This document shows positions 1 through 10,300 of a DNA stretch of 64,000 nucleotides, piece by piece (position 1 is the stretch's first letter; each line of letters starts with the position of its first letter). Below the pieces are notes generated by a model. It had not been told where the DNA came from. It did no database searches and saw only the letters and a list, made by a program, of their open reading frames with translations. The stretch is from positions 62,001-126,000 of the forward strand of contig NZ_QPJM01000014.1 of NCBI RefSeq assembly GCF_003337575.1. The letters are read 5' to 3'. Made by a program: the position numbers and the translations under genes. The DNA is from Phyllobacterium bourgognense (lineage in GTDB: Bacteria > Pseudomonadota > Alphaproteobacteria > Rhizobiales > Rhizobiaceae).

Positions 1-104
1 GTTCGCGCCGCATGAGAGCAGCAACGATCTTTCAAGGCCCTGCCACGCGTAATCGGTTGCTGCGTGGATCAGCTTCACGCGGTATTGACAGATTGCGTGT
101 GATG

Positions 105-1031
105 CTAATCGTGGAAGGGTGTAACGAAGACGCGTTTGCCGAGCATGAAAGAGTCGGCAACATGCCTAAGCGGCGCTAGATCGACATCGGATTCCCCATT
201 TTTGATCAGACTGGCGAATTGACGGTAAAGTGCTGCGTATTCCGTCTCCGATGAAACTGGAACAACCGTATCGTTGATGGTGAGCTTTGAACCGCCTTCA
301 GCCAGAACCATCTTTCCAGCAGACGTTTCGGCAATAATGTCCCACGTTTGCTCGCCTAGTTGCCGCCAATCGAATTCCGCGCGAACAGGAATATTGTCAC
401 TGTTCGTGAAATTAAGGTCGGCCGCGATAGGCGCATGTTTGTTTTCCGGAAATTCCAACGTCGCATTCCTGAGAAAAATGCCCGTCGGCAAGATATGCGT
501 TATAATCGATAGCGCATTTATGCCGGGGTCGAAGACGCCGAGACCGCCGGCTTGCCATATCCAATCCTGATTGGGATGCCAGTGGCGGACATCTTCTTTC
601 CAGATGACGTGGACGCTTTGGACATTCGTTGATGCCAGAAAAGACTTTGCAGCTTCAACGGCAGCAGCATATCGGGAATGCCAGCTGGCGAAAAGTGAAA
701 CACCCTTCTCAATGGCAATTGCTTCAAGGTCTGCGACCTCGCTCAGCGTTGCTCCAGGCGGCTTTTCGAGAAACACATGCTTGCCAGCGCAGATCGCTTT
801 GTGGGCCGCATCGTAGCGGAACTGAGGAGGCATGCACAGCGAGACCGCGTCGATGAACGGGACGGCATCGAGCATCGCCTCTATCGTCGGAAAATTCGGA
901 ATGTTCTCGACCACGCCGTTACGGCTTGCCGCAGCGACAAGCTGCAAGTCGGGATTGCCGGCGATTGAAGGCAGGTGCTGATCGCGGGCAATTTTACCAA
1001 CGCCGACAATTGCTAGGTTGATTGGTGGCAT
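105..1031 (-). CDS. Gfo/Idh/MocA oxidoreductase, probable D-galactose 1-dehydrogenase
   Basis: NAD(P)-dependent sugar dehydrogenase of the Gfo/Idh/MocA family. The N-terminal Rossmann segment contains NLAIVGVGKIARDQHLPS, followed by the family's EKPPGAT motif, where the lysine is the usual catalytic or substrate-binding residue. The C-terminal half carries a GLGVFDPGINALS segment typical of the alpha/beta substrate domain. The length and the DPGINALSI stretch fit the D-galactose 1-dehydrogenase branch, but the substrate is inferred from overall resemblance. I place the start at the second methionine because AAGGGGA sits 6 bases before it; an in-frame ATG ten codons upstream has no comparable site. 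It lies downstream of the secretion operon on the same strand, about 100 bases after the HlyD gene, and has no obvious functional tie to it. Confidence 0.8.
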   Translation of the reverse strand: MPPINLAIVGVGKIARDQHLPSIAGNPDLQLVAAASRNGVVENIPNFPTIEAMLDAVPFIDAVSLCMPPQFRYDAAHKAICAGKHVFLEKPPGATLSEVADLEAIAIEKGVSLFASWHSRYAAAVEAAKSFLASTNVQSVHVIWKEDVRHWHPNQDWIWQAGGLGVFDPGINALSIITHILPTGIFLRNATLEFPENKHAPIAADLNFTNSDNIPVRAEFDWRQLGEQTWDIIAETSAGKMVLAEGGSKLTINDTVVPVSSETEYAALYRQFASLIKNGESDVDLAPLRHVADSFMLGKRVFVTPFHD

Positions 1032-1129
1032 AGCAAATCCCCTTTTGGAGGGGTTTAGCAATCGAACATGCCCTTAACAAGAGGCACCGTGACGGCAAGC
1101 GAATCTCGAGAATGCTACCTGATGCCTCG

Positions 1130-2467
1130 CTATTGCTCGCGGAAGGCTCGGCTAAACTGATCGGCGAGCGGCTTGGACAGGAAGGACATCGCTGTACGCT
1201 CTTCGGTCGAAACAAAGACTTCCACGGGCATACCAGGCAAAAGCTTGCTGTCCCCGAGCTTTTCGAGCTCGTCCGATGGCACGACGACGTCGGCCAGATA
1301 ATAGACCTGACCGGTCGAGGGATCGCTGCTGGTCGCCGCGGAAACATAGGCGATACGGCCATGCAGTTCCGGCGTTGTGCGCTGGTTGAAGGCCGAAAAG
1401 CGCAGTTTCGCCGGCTGTCCGACGAAAACCTGGTCGATATCGGTGGGTGACAGTTTCGCCTCTATCTTCAGCGCGGCATCTGCGGGGACAAGCGTCACCA
1501 GCTTCTCCGCCGGGGTGATAACACCGCCGATGGTGTGGACTGCGAGTTCGTTGACAGTACCCGAGAGCGGTGCGCGGATATCGGCGCGCGCGAGCCGGTC
1601 CTCGATCGCCACTCGCCGTTCTTTGAGTTCGGAGAGCTTTGGCTCGATTGCGCTCAGTTCACGCTGTGCTTCGGTGCGTGCTGTTTCATCGATGGCTATA
1701 ATCTGCAGGCGGATTTCGCCCATGCGGGCTTTGGCGCGCGCGATATTGGCTTCAACCTCGCCCCGTTCGCCGAGGAGCTTCGCCATTTCGCGGTCTATGA
1801 TATATTTTCGCGAGGTTTCGATGAGGCGTTTGTCTGTCAAGCCCTTGATTTTGCCGTGTTCGGTCTTGACCAACGCAATCTCGTCGATCTTGGCATCGCG
1901 CTGCGATTCAAGTCCCTTGATTTCCTCGCCGAGCTGATCGATGCCGAGGACCAACTGCTCCTTCTGACTCTTCCGATTCTGGCGATTGCCGTCAAACATG
2001 CGGTTTTCACCAAAGAAGACATGGGGGAAATCCTCGATCCGCGAAGTGAGCTCCGACGACATCATGATGGCGTCGAGATTGTCGCGCTCGGCCATCAGCC
2101 GCGCCTGCTTCGCCATCAGTTCGACCAGCTGGGTGCGAACAATCGAAAGTTCCGCGCGCGTTTCGGCGTCATCCAGCCGCAGCATGACCTGACCCTTCGT
2201 GACAAAGTCACCTTCCCTGACCGCAATCTCGCTGATGATGCCGCCGTCGCGGTGCTGGATCGACTTCAGGTTCTGATCGACCTTGACCATACCCGGTGCG
2301 ATGATCGCCCCTGTCAGCTGGGCGGTTGCCGCCCAGCCGCCTGCACCGACGAAAAGGATGAGTCCAAGCGTAACACCCGCGATAACCCGAGGCCCTACAG
2401 CGAAACTGTTTTCAGAATCGATCTGAGGTCCCAAGCCCAAGTCTTTTTGTTTTTGTCGCCCTAACAT
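1130..2467 (-). CDS. HlyD-family type I secretion [11 protein letters not shown] adaptor
   Basis: Membrane fusion protein (445 residues) that would bridge the inner-membrane ABC transporter and a TolC-like outer-membrane channel. It has a short cytoplasmic N-terminus, one membrane segment (about residues 27-48) and a lipoyl-type segment around QLTGAIIAPGMVKVDQNLK. A long alpha-helical coiled-coil hairpin follows (about 95-290), then a second lipoyl half-motif (RADIRAPLSGTVNELAVHT) and a beta-barrel end. Length and layout match PrtE/HlyD adaptors. The start has GGGAG seven bases upstream. It is the last gene of a minus-strand run with the RTX protein (36-base gap) and the PrtD-type ATPase. No outer-membrane partner is encoded nearby. 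Confidence 0.93.
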   Translation of the reverse strand: MLGRQKQKDLGLGPQIDSENSFAVGPRVIAGVTLGLILFVGAGGWAATAQLTGAIIAPGMVKVDQNLKSIQHRDGGIISEIAVREGDFVTKGQVMLRLDDAETRAELSIVRTQLVELMAKQARLMAERDNLDAIMMSSELTSRIEDFPHVFFGENRMFDGNRQNRKSQKEQLVLGIDQLGEEIKGLESQRDAKIDEIALVKTEHGKIKGLTDKRLIETSRKYIIDREMAKLLGERGEVEANIARAKARMGEIRLQIIAIDETARTEAQRELSAIEPKLSELKERRVAIEDRLARADIRAPLSGTVNELAVHTIGGVITPAEKLVTLVPADAALKIEAKLSPTDIDQVFVGQPAKLRFSAFNQRTTPELHGRIAYVSAATSSDPSTGQVYYLADVVVPSDELEKLGDSKLLPGMPVEVFVSTEERTAMSFLSKPLADQFSRAFREQ

Positions 2468-2503
2468 GTTTCACTCCCACTCGCGTCACAACGACGTCTT
2501 TAC

Positions 2504-5182
2504 TCAAGGGTTTTCGACGATCATCAGCATGTGATGACCCGTCAGATTGATAGTCATTTCGTAGTGTTCATTGCGGTCCATATCGACCTCGATCAGCGTT
2601 TGTTGCAGTTCATCCGTTCCTTCGTGACGAACGCGGATCGGCAACGGTTGCGCGTCGGCATCATCGCCGTAGGTTTCCTCGAATCGATCTTCCAGACTGT
2701 CGATGACATCTTCGAAGATCTCGTACCTGGACATCTCGATGCGATCACCAACCATGAAGTCGAGGATCTGGTGGATGACCTCGGCACTGGAGCTCCCTTC
2801 GGGGATATGAAATTCGAAAGTGTCCGCACCGCCGCCTCCCTCGAGCACCATTGCCGTAGTTCCGACGATCACCTGATCGTTGCCGGTGCTACCAACCACG
2901 TTCTCGAATCCGCTGATCACGTCGTGCCCGATATCGAAGCCTGTCGCCGCGCCCGAATCCAGATCGATCAGCACACCTTCCGCCGACTGCGAATAGTCAA
3001 GCGTGTCGGAACCCGCCTCACCCGAGTAAATGTCGTCGCTGCCATCAGCCGCCGCCTGCACGATGTCGTCGCCGGTGCCAGCCAAAACGTAATCGGCTCC
3101 TGCGCCATCTGAAATGACGTCATTGCCGGCGCCGCCCGATAAAGTGTCATTACCGCTTCCGCCGGAGATGACATCGTCTCCGCCGTTGCCGAAGATGCTT
3201 TCGCTGCCTGTGCCGCCGCTGATTTCGTCCGCGCCTGCACCCGCATTGATCACCTCAAAATTGGTAATGCTGTCCGTACCGATTTCCGCGCCGCTGGCGT
3301 TGGCCGCAACGACATCGATGACCACGGTCATCAGGGCGGCCGAATAATCGAGCGTGTCGATGCCTTTACCACCATCATAAGTATCATCGACTATATCCAG
3401 GGCGGCTGTGACCGTGTCATTTCCGGTTCCGCCGCTTACAGAGTCTTGCCCCGAGCCGTCAGACAGGTGATCATTGCCGTCGCCGCCCGCCACGATGTCA
3501 GCGCCACCGCCGCCGTCGATCACATCATCGCCTCCATTGCCATGGATCTCCTCGGCCGCATCGCTGCCTTGAATGTCATCCTGTCCCGCCCCGGCCAGCA
3601 GAATTTCGAAGTTCGAGATCGTGTCCTCACCAATCGCGTCACTGGATGCAGTGCCTCCTTCGAGATCGATTTCGCTGCCGTGCAGGACTGCGGTATAGTC
3701 GAGCGTATCGAGGTCAGCGCCGCCATCATAAACGTCGTCCGCCTGATCGGTATCAACTACAACTTTATCGTTGCCGTCGCCGCCGCGCACGATATCTTCG
3801 TCGTCACCACCACTGAGGAAATCATCCCCGAGCCCTCCGTCGAGAACGTCGGCACCGGCTTGGCCAAGGATGTTATCATTGCCGCCGCCGCCGTCCAGCC
3901 GGTCATCGCCGGCGTCGCCATGGATCGTATCCCGGCCGAGATCTCCTGCAACGCTGTCATTGCCCTCGCCGCCGAACAGCAGGTCGTCATCATTGCCGCC
4001 GCTGATCGTATCATCGCCGCTTTCGCCGAAGATGGTGTCGCGGCCTTCTTCGCCGAACAGCCTATCATTGCCACTGCCGCCAAAGACCTGATCGTCGCCA
4101 AGCCCGGCCAGAACGATGTCGTCGCCAGCGCCTGCAAAGATGAGATCATCACCGCTGCCGGTGATAATATGGTCATTGCCATTGCCGCCATTGACCGTGT
4201 CGTTGCCGCCCCGGGTGTCGATATTGTCATTGCCATCACGCCCGTCGACATCGTCGGCGCAGGCTGTTCCGACGAGGATATCGTCGCCTTGGGTGCCGAT
4301 GATCGGCGGCGCCTTCAGCACAGAGAACTGGGCCGTCTGCAGGATCGACACCTTGCCATCGCTGATCTGATAGGTGACGGTGACCGGACCGAGCATCGCC
4401 GCATCGAAATACCAGCCACTTGCGGTCTGCGTCAGTGTTCCCGACGACACGGTAACATTCTCGATGCGGAGAGCATCACCGTCCGGATCGGATGCACCGC
4501 GCAGGAGATCGGAAAGCCCGATCAGGGCGACCGCACAGCCAAAGACATCGGCCAGATAGACCGGCCCGTTGACCCGAGGCGCGCGATTGACGGCTTTCTC
4601 CTCGTCCGTATCGTCATCCTCGTCGTCATCGATCTCCTCGTAAGGATCGATGTCATGCACCGGCGCAACCTGAACGTTTGAGCCACCGCCACCCACACCG
4701 CCGTTGCCAATATTTGATACCCGGCCACCGCGCCAGGCATTGTCGTTTGCCGCGTGGAAGGAGAACGAAACTCCACCGAACTTCTTCAAGAGGGCCGAGT
4801 TTGGCAGGTTGAGTTTTTGAAACTCGATCATAGGAGAATCGGAAAGTTCATAGCGCCAATCTCCGCTGCCGAACAATCGGCCACCAGAACCAGCCTTCTC
4901 CTTTGCCGCTTCTTCGAGTTTTGTCATCACTTCGGGAGCGCCAGCTGCTGCAACCTCAGGCGATCCAGACTCCTCCGGCGCTTGAGACTTGGCTTCTTCT
5001 TGCTGCTCGTCACTGCCCAGCCGCGGGAATGCGCTTTTCAGGTAAAGCGCAAGTCCGGTGAGAAACACCGTAAAGAACAGCGGTGCGTTGGAGCGTTTGT
5101 CCTGATTCTTCAGGGCATAATGTTCATGTGACTCATCCGTTTCCGGCTTGGTTGTTTTGGTACCTTTGACATCGATTATCAT
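2504..5182 (-). CDS. RTX calcium-binding protein with N-terminal membrane segment and cadherin-like domain
   Basis: An 892-residue acidic protein. Residues 33-52 form a hydrophobic segment (APLFFTVFLTGLALYLKS) preceded by charged residues, so the N-terminus could be membrane-anchored, which is unusual for a type I substrate. A Glu/Ala-rich linker, a glycine-rich patch and a very acidic run (about 180-197) follow. Residues about 198-290 form a cadherin-like module with the SDPDGDAL signature. From about 296 to 480 there are tandem GGxGxDxux nonapeptides that bind calcium in RTX proteins. Then come three longer repeats with DTLDY and a GxDxIxxFE end, and a C-terminal domain. Its start overlaps the transporter stop by four bases (ATGA), implying translational coupling. 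It may be a substrate or an accessory of the transporter; I cannot tell which. Confidence 0.85.
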   Translation of the reverse strand: MIIDVKGTKTTKPETDESHEHYALKNQDKRSNAPLFFTVFLTGLALYLKSAFPRLGSDEQQEEAKSQAPEESGSPEVAAAGAPEVMTKLEEAAKEKAGSGGRLFGSGDWRYELSDSPMIEFQKLNLPNSALLKKFGGVSFSFHAANDNAWRGGRVSNIGNGGVGGGGSNVQVAPVHDIDPYEEIDDDEDDDTDEEKAVNRAPRVNGPVYLADVFGCAVALIGLSDLLRGASDPDGDALRIENVTVSSGTLTQTASGWYFDAAMLGPVTVTYQISDGKVSILQTAQFSVLKAPPIIGTQGDDILVGTACADDVDGRDGNDNIDTRGGNDTVNGGNGNDHIITGSGDDLIFAGAGDDIVLAGLGDDQVFGGSGNDRLFGEEGRDTIFGESGDDTISGGNDDDLLFGGEGNDSVAGDLGRDTIHGDAGDDRLDGGGGNDNILGQAGADVLDGGLGDDFLSGGDDEDIVRGGDGNDKVVVDTDQADDVYDGGADLDTLDYTAVLHGSEIDLEGGTASSDAIGEDTISNFEILLAGAGQDDIQGSDAAEEIHGNGGDDVIDGGGGADIVAGGDGNDHLSDGSGQDSVSGGTGNDTVTAALDIVDDTYDGGKGIDTLDYSAALMTVVIDVVAANASGAEIGTDSITNFEVINAGAGADEISGGTGSESIFGNGGDDVISGGSGNDTLSGGAGNDVISDGAGADYVLAGTGDDIVQAAADGSDDIYSGEAGSDTLDYSQSAEGVLIDLDSGAATGFDIGHDVISGFENVVGSTGNDQVIVGTTAMVLEGGGGADTFEFHIPEGSSSAEVIHQILDFMVGDRIEMSRYEIFEDVIDSLEDRFEETYGDDADAQPLPIRVRHEGTDELQQTLIEVDMDRNEHYEMTINLTGHHMLMIVENP
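2815..4297 (-). repeat. RTX nonapeptide repeat-coding block
   Basis: DNA encoding residues about 296-790 of the RTX protein. The GGxGxD-type nonapeptides repeat at 27-base intervals in the upstream half, then alternate with longer repeats built on DTLDY and IGxDxIxxFE. The repeat units are similar but not identical at the DNA level. Confidence 0.85.
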
Positions 5183-6945
5183 GCTGAAACCCTCGATGTG
5201 ACGCGCGGCGCATTTTGTGCGGCAGGTGCGGGTCGGTTGACTGTTTCTGCGGGTGCGGACGATTTGAGAATTTCGTCTTTCGGTCCGAAAGCCACCATCT
5301 TGCCATTCTGGATGACGGCGACCATGTCCACTGCGGCCAAGGCGCTTGGCCGATGGGCTATGACGATGGCAATGCCGCCGCGTTCGCGGATGGCCTTGAT
5401 CGTCTGGGTCAAGGCCATTTCGCCTTCACCGTCGAGATTGGAATTTGGCTCGTCCATGACGACGATGAAAGGATTGCGATAAAGAGCTCGTGCAAGCCCG
5501 ATGCGCTGACGCTGGCCAGCGGAAAGGGAAGCACCCTGCGGACCAAGCGCCGTACGATAGCCATCCGGCATACGCACGATCATCTCGTGAATCCCGGTGA
5601 TTTGGGCCGCCTCGACGATCGCTCGTGCGTCCACCTTGGGCTCAAGCCGCGAGATATTCTCTTCGACTGTTGCATCCAGCAGTGCCACATCCTGCGGAAG
5701 ATAGCCCATGTATTGGCCAAGCTTGCTGTCCGACCACTGCGTCAGTTCGGCATCATCCAGTCGCACACTACCGCGTAGCGTCGGCCAGATACCGGTCAGG
5801 GCGCGCGCAAGTGTCGTCTTGCCGCCGCCGCTCGGTCCGATAATGCCGAGCGCCTGACCCGCATTGATCTCAAAACTGACATCGCTCAAAAGCACCCGGC
5901 CGGACCCTGGCGCGGCTACTGTGATCTTTTCAACCTTCAACGATCCAACAGGAGCCGGCAGATCCATCGGTGCCTCAATAGAAGACAATGCTACGACGGT
6001 TTCCTTGAGCCTGCCAAATGCCGTGCGTGCAGCGACGACGCTCTTCCAGTTACCAATTGCGAGATCGACGGGCGCGAGAGCACGGGCTGAAGCAACCGAC
6101 GCGGCGATAATTGCGCCAGCGGACAACTCACCCTGAATCGTGAGCCACGCGCCCAGGCCCAGCACTGCAGATTGCAGGATCATGCGAAGTACACGAGATA
6201 TCGCTCCAAATGTTCCACTGATGTCATTTGTGCGTGTTTGAAGTTCGAGGTGATCCTGATTGGCTTGATTGAAGCGATCGACCGCTCTTCCGGCAAAACC
6301 CATCGCCTTCAGAATATCGGCGTTGCGGGCGTTTGAATCGGCGATCCCGTTGCGGGCAATGGCGGCCTGATGGGTTGCGCTTGCCAGGCGGCGGGTCATC
6401 AGCTCGGTAGCAATCGTCAGCATCGACAGGATGAATGCGCCGGCAAAGGTGAGGGCGCCGAGATAGGGATGAAGCATATAGACGAAGATGAGATAGAGCG
6501 GCATCCATGGCAGGTCGAACAGCGCGACTGGGCCCTGGCTGCCGAGGAAGCCGCGTACCGTATCGACATCACGGCCACGCTCCAGTGCCTCGGCCGTCGA
6601 AAAACCAAAGCGTGGCATGTCGATAGCCACTTGATGCGCCATCGGAGCGATCCTGCTGTCGAGACGCGCGCCGATACGCACCAGCACTTGCGAGCGGATA
6701 ATATCGAACATGCCCTGGAACAGATAAAGACCGATGGCCAGAGCCGACAAGGCGAGGAGCGTCGGAACGCTACCGCTGGTCAGGGCGCGATCGTAGATCT
6801 GCAGCATGTAGAAGGAGCCGGTCAGTGCGAGAATGTTGATGACGCCGGAGGTGGTGAAGAGAAACACGAATATCCCGCGAAAGCCTTGCGTCAGCTTCTC
6901 GGCATTTTTCCGCTTGGTGCCAGTCAATGGGGTTTTCGGGCGCAT
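5179..6945 (-). CDS. Type I secretion system permease/ATPase (PrtD family)
   Basis: Inner-membrane half-transporter with fused permease and ATPase (588 residues) that would export RTX proteins in one step. The N-terminal half carries about six membrane segments (residues 25-290), including the family stretch DLPWMPLYLIFVYMLHPYLG at 144-163. The C-terminal ATPase has Walker A GPSGGGKT (370-377), the signature LSAGQRQR (474-481), Walker B VVMDEPNSNLD (about 495-505) and the switch histidine in IAHRPS. Length matches PrtD/LapB-type transporters without an N-terminal C39 domain. Its last codon overlaps the start of the RTX gene. It lies directly downstream of a degenerate relative of itself and the giant peroxidase gene, its likely cargo. 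Confidence 0.95.
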   Translation of the reverse strand: MRPKTPLTGTKRKNAEKLTQGFRGIFVFLFTTSGVINILALTGSFYMLQIYDRALTSGSVPTLLALSALAIGLYLFQGMFDIIRSQVLVRIGARLDSRIAPMAHQVAIDMPRFGFSTAEALERGRDVDTVRGFLGSQGPVALFDLPWMPLYLIFVYMLHPYLGALTFAGAFILSMLTIATELMTRRLASATHQAAIARNGIADSNARNADILKAMGFAGRAVDRFNQANQDHLELQTRTNDISGTFGAISRVLRMILQSAVLGLGAWLTIQGELSAGAIIAASVASARALAPVDLAIGNWKSVVAARTAFGRLKETVVALSSIEAPMDLPAPVGSLKVEKITVAAPGSGRVLLSDVSFEINAGQALGIIGPSGGGKTTLARALTGIWPTLRGSVRLDDAELTQWSDSKLGQYMGYLPQDVALLDATVEENISRLEPKVDARAIVEAAQITGIHEMIVRMPDGYRTALGPQGASLSAGQRQRIGLARALYRNPFIVVMDEPNSNLDGEGEMALTQTIKAIRERGGIAIVIAHRPSALAAVDMVAVIQNGKMVAFGPKDEILKSSAPAETVNRPAPAAQNAPRVTSRVSA

Positions 6946-7010
6946 TTTTTCTTACCGTTTCTTGTTGAGGCTTTAGGCGGAGCGGTCACAGGTGGACCGC
7001 GCTCACCAGT

Positions 7011-7325
7011 TCAAATCCAATATGTTGGGGTCGCTTGTGGTTTGACACCCCGGTACTTCTTGGACGCCCTAGTAGCGAGGCGCCTCGTCAATACTTCAGC
7101 AGCAATCGTCATGACCGCCATGACCAACGCAGCAATTAGCGCCTGCCGGCCAAGAACTGGCAGATACGCACAGACTGCGAGGAGATAGAGAGGGAGCCAG
7201 GGCAGGTGCAGCGTCTTTATCAAGCTAGCGCCTTCCAGAACGCCGGAAACGCCGGTATTGCGACGCTTGAACGGCCTTTGGCGAGCCACGTTGCTCGCAG
7301 GGCTGGCAAAATCAAATGAACGCAT
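7011..7325 (-). pseudogene. Miniature remnant of a second PrtD-type transporter
   Basis: A 104-residue reading frame whose middle aligns with residues about 131-193 of the neighbouring full-length transporter: GVLEGASLIKTLHLPWLPLY against GFLGSQGPVALFDLPWMPLY, then AEVLTRRLATRASKK against TELMTRRLASATHQA. It keeps roughly two membrane segments but has no ATPase domain and stops after about 100 residues. The start still has a run of G bases about ten bases upstream, so it could be translated. It most likely records duplication and decay of the transporter gene. A small functional membrane protein cannot be excluded, because the frame is intact and spacing to both neighbours is short (65 and 72 bases). 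Confidence 0.7.
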
Positions 7326-7397
7326 TCTCGTGACCCCCCTTTTGTTATTTGTATAGGGCGGCGAGCCGGTTATTGCGGCTCGCCGTCAGTTCTCGGA

Positions 7398-10300
7398 CTA
7401 CAGATGGAAGTCCGAGTTGGTCAGGTCGTGGTTGCCCTTGATGCTCAAGCGCAACTCTGCCCCGCTATCGCCATCGACGCTGCCCTGGACGATCGTATAT
7501 TCGCCGTCCTCGCGGGTTTCATGCGTGACAACCAGTTGTGCGGCACCGCTTAAAGTCGAGCCTGCAACCAGCGTGAAGGACTGGTTCCCGCCCGCGCCGC
7601 CATTGGCATCGATACCGCCAAGATCGAGCTTGTCTCCTGGCTGGAAGCCCGCGATCGTATCTCCGTCTGCATCGCCTGCGGAGAGGAAGCGGAAGGTGTC
7701 ATTGCCTGCGCCGCCGTCGATGACATTGACGGCACTGCTTGCAGTGATCGTATCGTTGCCGGACCCGGTCACGACATTTTCGACATTCCACAGTGTGTCA
7801 TTGCCCGATTGACTGCTCGATGCACTTCCCCGGCCGGCAAAGCCCGTTCCGAGGTCGACTGTGAGGTTGGCCGTGATCGCTGCCATGTCGAGCGTATCGC
7901 CGCCGGCATCGCCGTAATAGTTGTCATTCCCGTCGCTGGCTTCAGCGACGAACATGTCGTTGCCATCTCCACCATGCGCGGTGTCGTTACCGGAACCGGT
8001 GTTGATCAGATCGTTTCCAGCATCGCCGAAGATGCGGTCTGATCCGGCATCGCCGTAGAGCATGTCGTTGCCAGCCCCGCCGAGAACATCATCGCTGCCG
8101 GCACCGCCGAAAGCCATGTCATTGCCGTCTTGTGCACTGATGAAGTCGTCGCCTTCGTCTCCGCGGATGACATCTACCCCTGCACCACCCATCACCGTGT
8201 CACTGCCGCCAAGCGCGATGATCGTTTCGCCATTGACAGTGCCAAGCAGAACGTCCGCATTGGCTGTACCGACAACCGGAGCGCCTGGAGAGTCCGAACC
8301 TGGAGCTGGAACATCGTCATCATCGTCTACCGGATCCCCGCCGATCTGGGGCATACCATCGGGCGCAGTAAACGTGATGGTATGTTCAGCGCTGGTCATG
8401 GTCGTGACACCGTCTTCAATGGTAACTTCGTAGTCAGCCACTGTGGCACCATTTGGCAGTTCGACGACATCCTGCGGACGTAGCGTTCCGATGATGGTGT
8501 CGTTGCCGCCGTTCGATTTGAAGACGATACGGTGTGCCGAGCTCAGGGCCGAGATATCCACCGTGTCATCGCCTGTATTCCCATCAATGGTGATGGTGTT
8601 GAAGTTCAGGCTCGTAAACGGCGCATTGAAGTTGCCGATCACCTGGATCGTATCGCCGTTGTTCACTCCTCCATCCGGCGTGTTCGGATTGTTGCCGTTG
8701 TTGGCAGTGGTATTGAGGGTGTTCACGGAGATTTCTTCGATATTATCGAGTTCGGCAATGATGGTCGTCGTTAGCCCGACGGTGCGGGTAATGACGATCT
8801 CAGTGTTGGCTCCGGACACCGCGATACCGGCCAGGATAGCTTCTGCCCTTGCGTAGATCCGGAATGTCTCGGCCGTTCCGACCACCCCGTTCACGATAAA
8901 GGTGTCGATGCCACCGGCTTCGCCGTTGACCATGTCGAAGCCATCGGTAGCACCCGCCGCATTCCAGATGATGGTATCGTTGCCGGTGCCAGCGAGGATG
9001 ATGTCGTCGCCCGTGCCGCCGCTGATCGTATCGCCGCCGTCACCGGCATTGATGTTATCGTTGCCACCACCGCCATTGATGGTCGTCCCATTGAGGTCAC
9101 CGACGATGATTTCGCTGCCGGCGCCGCCGTTGATGGTCCCGACGACCCGGGTGACGTTCACCGTCGTTGTCGGATCGGTCAGCGTCCCATCACTGGCGAC
9201 ATAGTTGAAGCTACCTCCGGGGGTTACCCCATCGGACACGGTTACTGTGGTCGCTCCAAGAGTGGCGGCGTTGAGACCGTTCGGGCTGTTCACCGCCGTG
9301 ATCGTCACCGGAGATCCCTCAGGATCCGTATCGTTGGCGAGCAGAGCCGCCTGCGAGATGGAGAACGCAGTGTTCGCGGCCACATTGGTAATAACAGTGT
9401 CGTTGTTCCCGACCGGCGCATCGTTCGTTGCGGTAACAGTGACCGTCGCCGTTGCAACGTTGCTGTTCAATAGCCCGTCGTTGACAGTCACCTGGAGAGT
9501 TCTGGCGCCAGGAGTTGGGTTATCCGACGAGTTCGCATATCGCACTTGCTGGATCGCCGTCCGGTAGTTGGCAATCGTGGTTGTTCCGGAGAGGTTCAGA
9601 GTGATCTGACCTGCTACGGATGTGTCCACCGATGCTGCAATCCCACCTGGGAGCAAGCCAAGTACCGACAGGACATCACCTGCACTGGCATTGGTCAGAA
9701 CGACACGGGCCGAAGCCAGGGTCGTACCGTCATCGGTGATCAATACGCCGGAGGCAATTCCAACGCCAAGACCATTTTCATTATAAGTGGTCTGGTAGTT
9801 GTTACCGGGCGTGCCGGGAACTGTCGTGGTCGTGCTTGTCGTCGTGGCAATATTGAAGTTGTTGATCCGAACTTCTTCGCCCGCCGTGCTGATCGCAGAG
9901 GAAACAAATCGGATGGCCGAGTTCGCCCCCGCTCCCGTGAGGTTCAGGTTCAAATTGCTCGATCCCGCACCGGTGAATGGATTCCCGGAGTTGCTGCCTA
10001 TCGTTTGCAGCACCGTGAAATTTCCAGGCGCAAACGACCCCGATGCTGAGAACTGCACCTCAATCGTCTCGCCGGCGTCGATACTGTTACCGTTGTTGAA
10101 CCGATCATAGTCAAACGATAGTGTCGCAGTCGTCAGGCCGCTGAGATTGACCGTTCGAGTGATTGAAGCACCGTCCGAGGCCGCGCCGCCGACGAAGCGC
10201 AGTTCGTTGGAATCACCTGCATCGATCTGGATCTGGCCGGCAGTCACGCCGCCGCTGTCATTGGCCTCTACCCAAGGCGTTCCCGTCCAGCCCACGGTGC

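Noticed and set aside
1-78. Minus-strand frame opening with GTG and running off the left edge
   Set aside because: Only 26 codons are visible, there is no ribosome site before the GTG, and the residues match nothing I recognise.
1535-2464. 309-codon plus-strand frame opposite the HlyD gene
   Set aside because: It is an antisense shadow of a well-supported gene and has no family motif or ribosome site.
2815-4297. CRISPR-like or DNA tandem array suggested by regular 27-base periodicity
   Set aside because: The period is nine codons of degenerate RTX nonapeptides; there are no identical repeats separated by unique spacers.
3446-4681. 411-codon plus-strand frame opposite the RTX gene
   Set aside because: The Ile/Val/Ala-rich repetitive translation is the mirror of the RTX repeats on the other strand.
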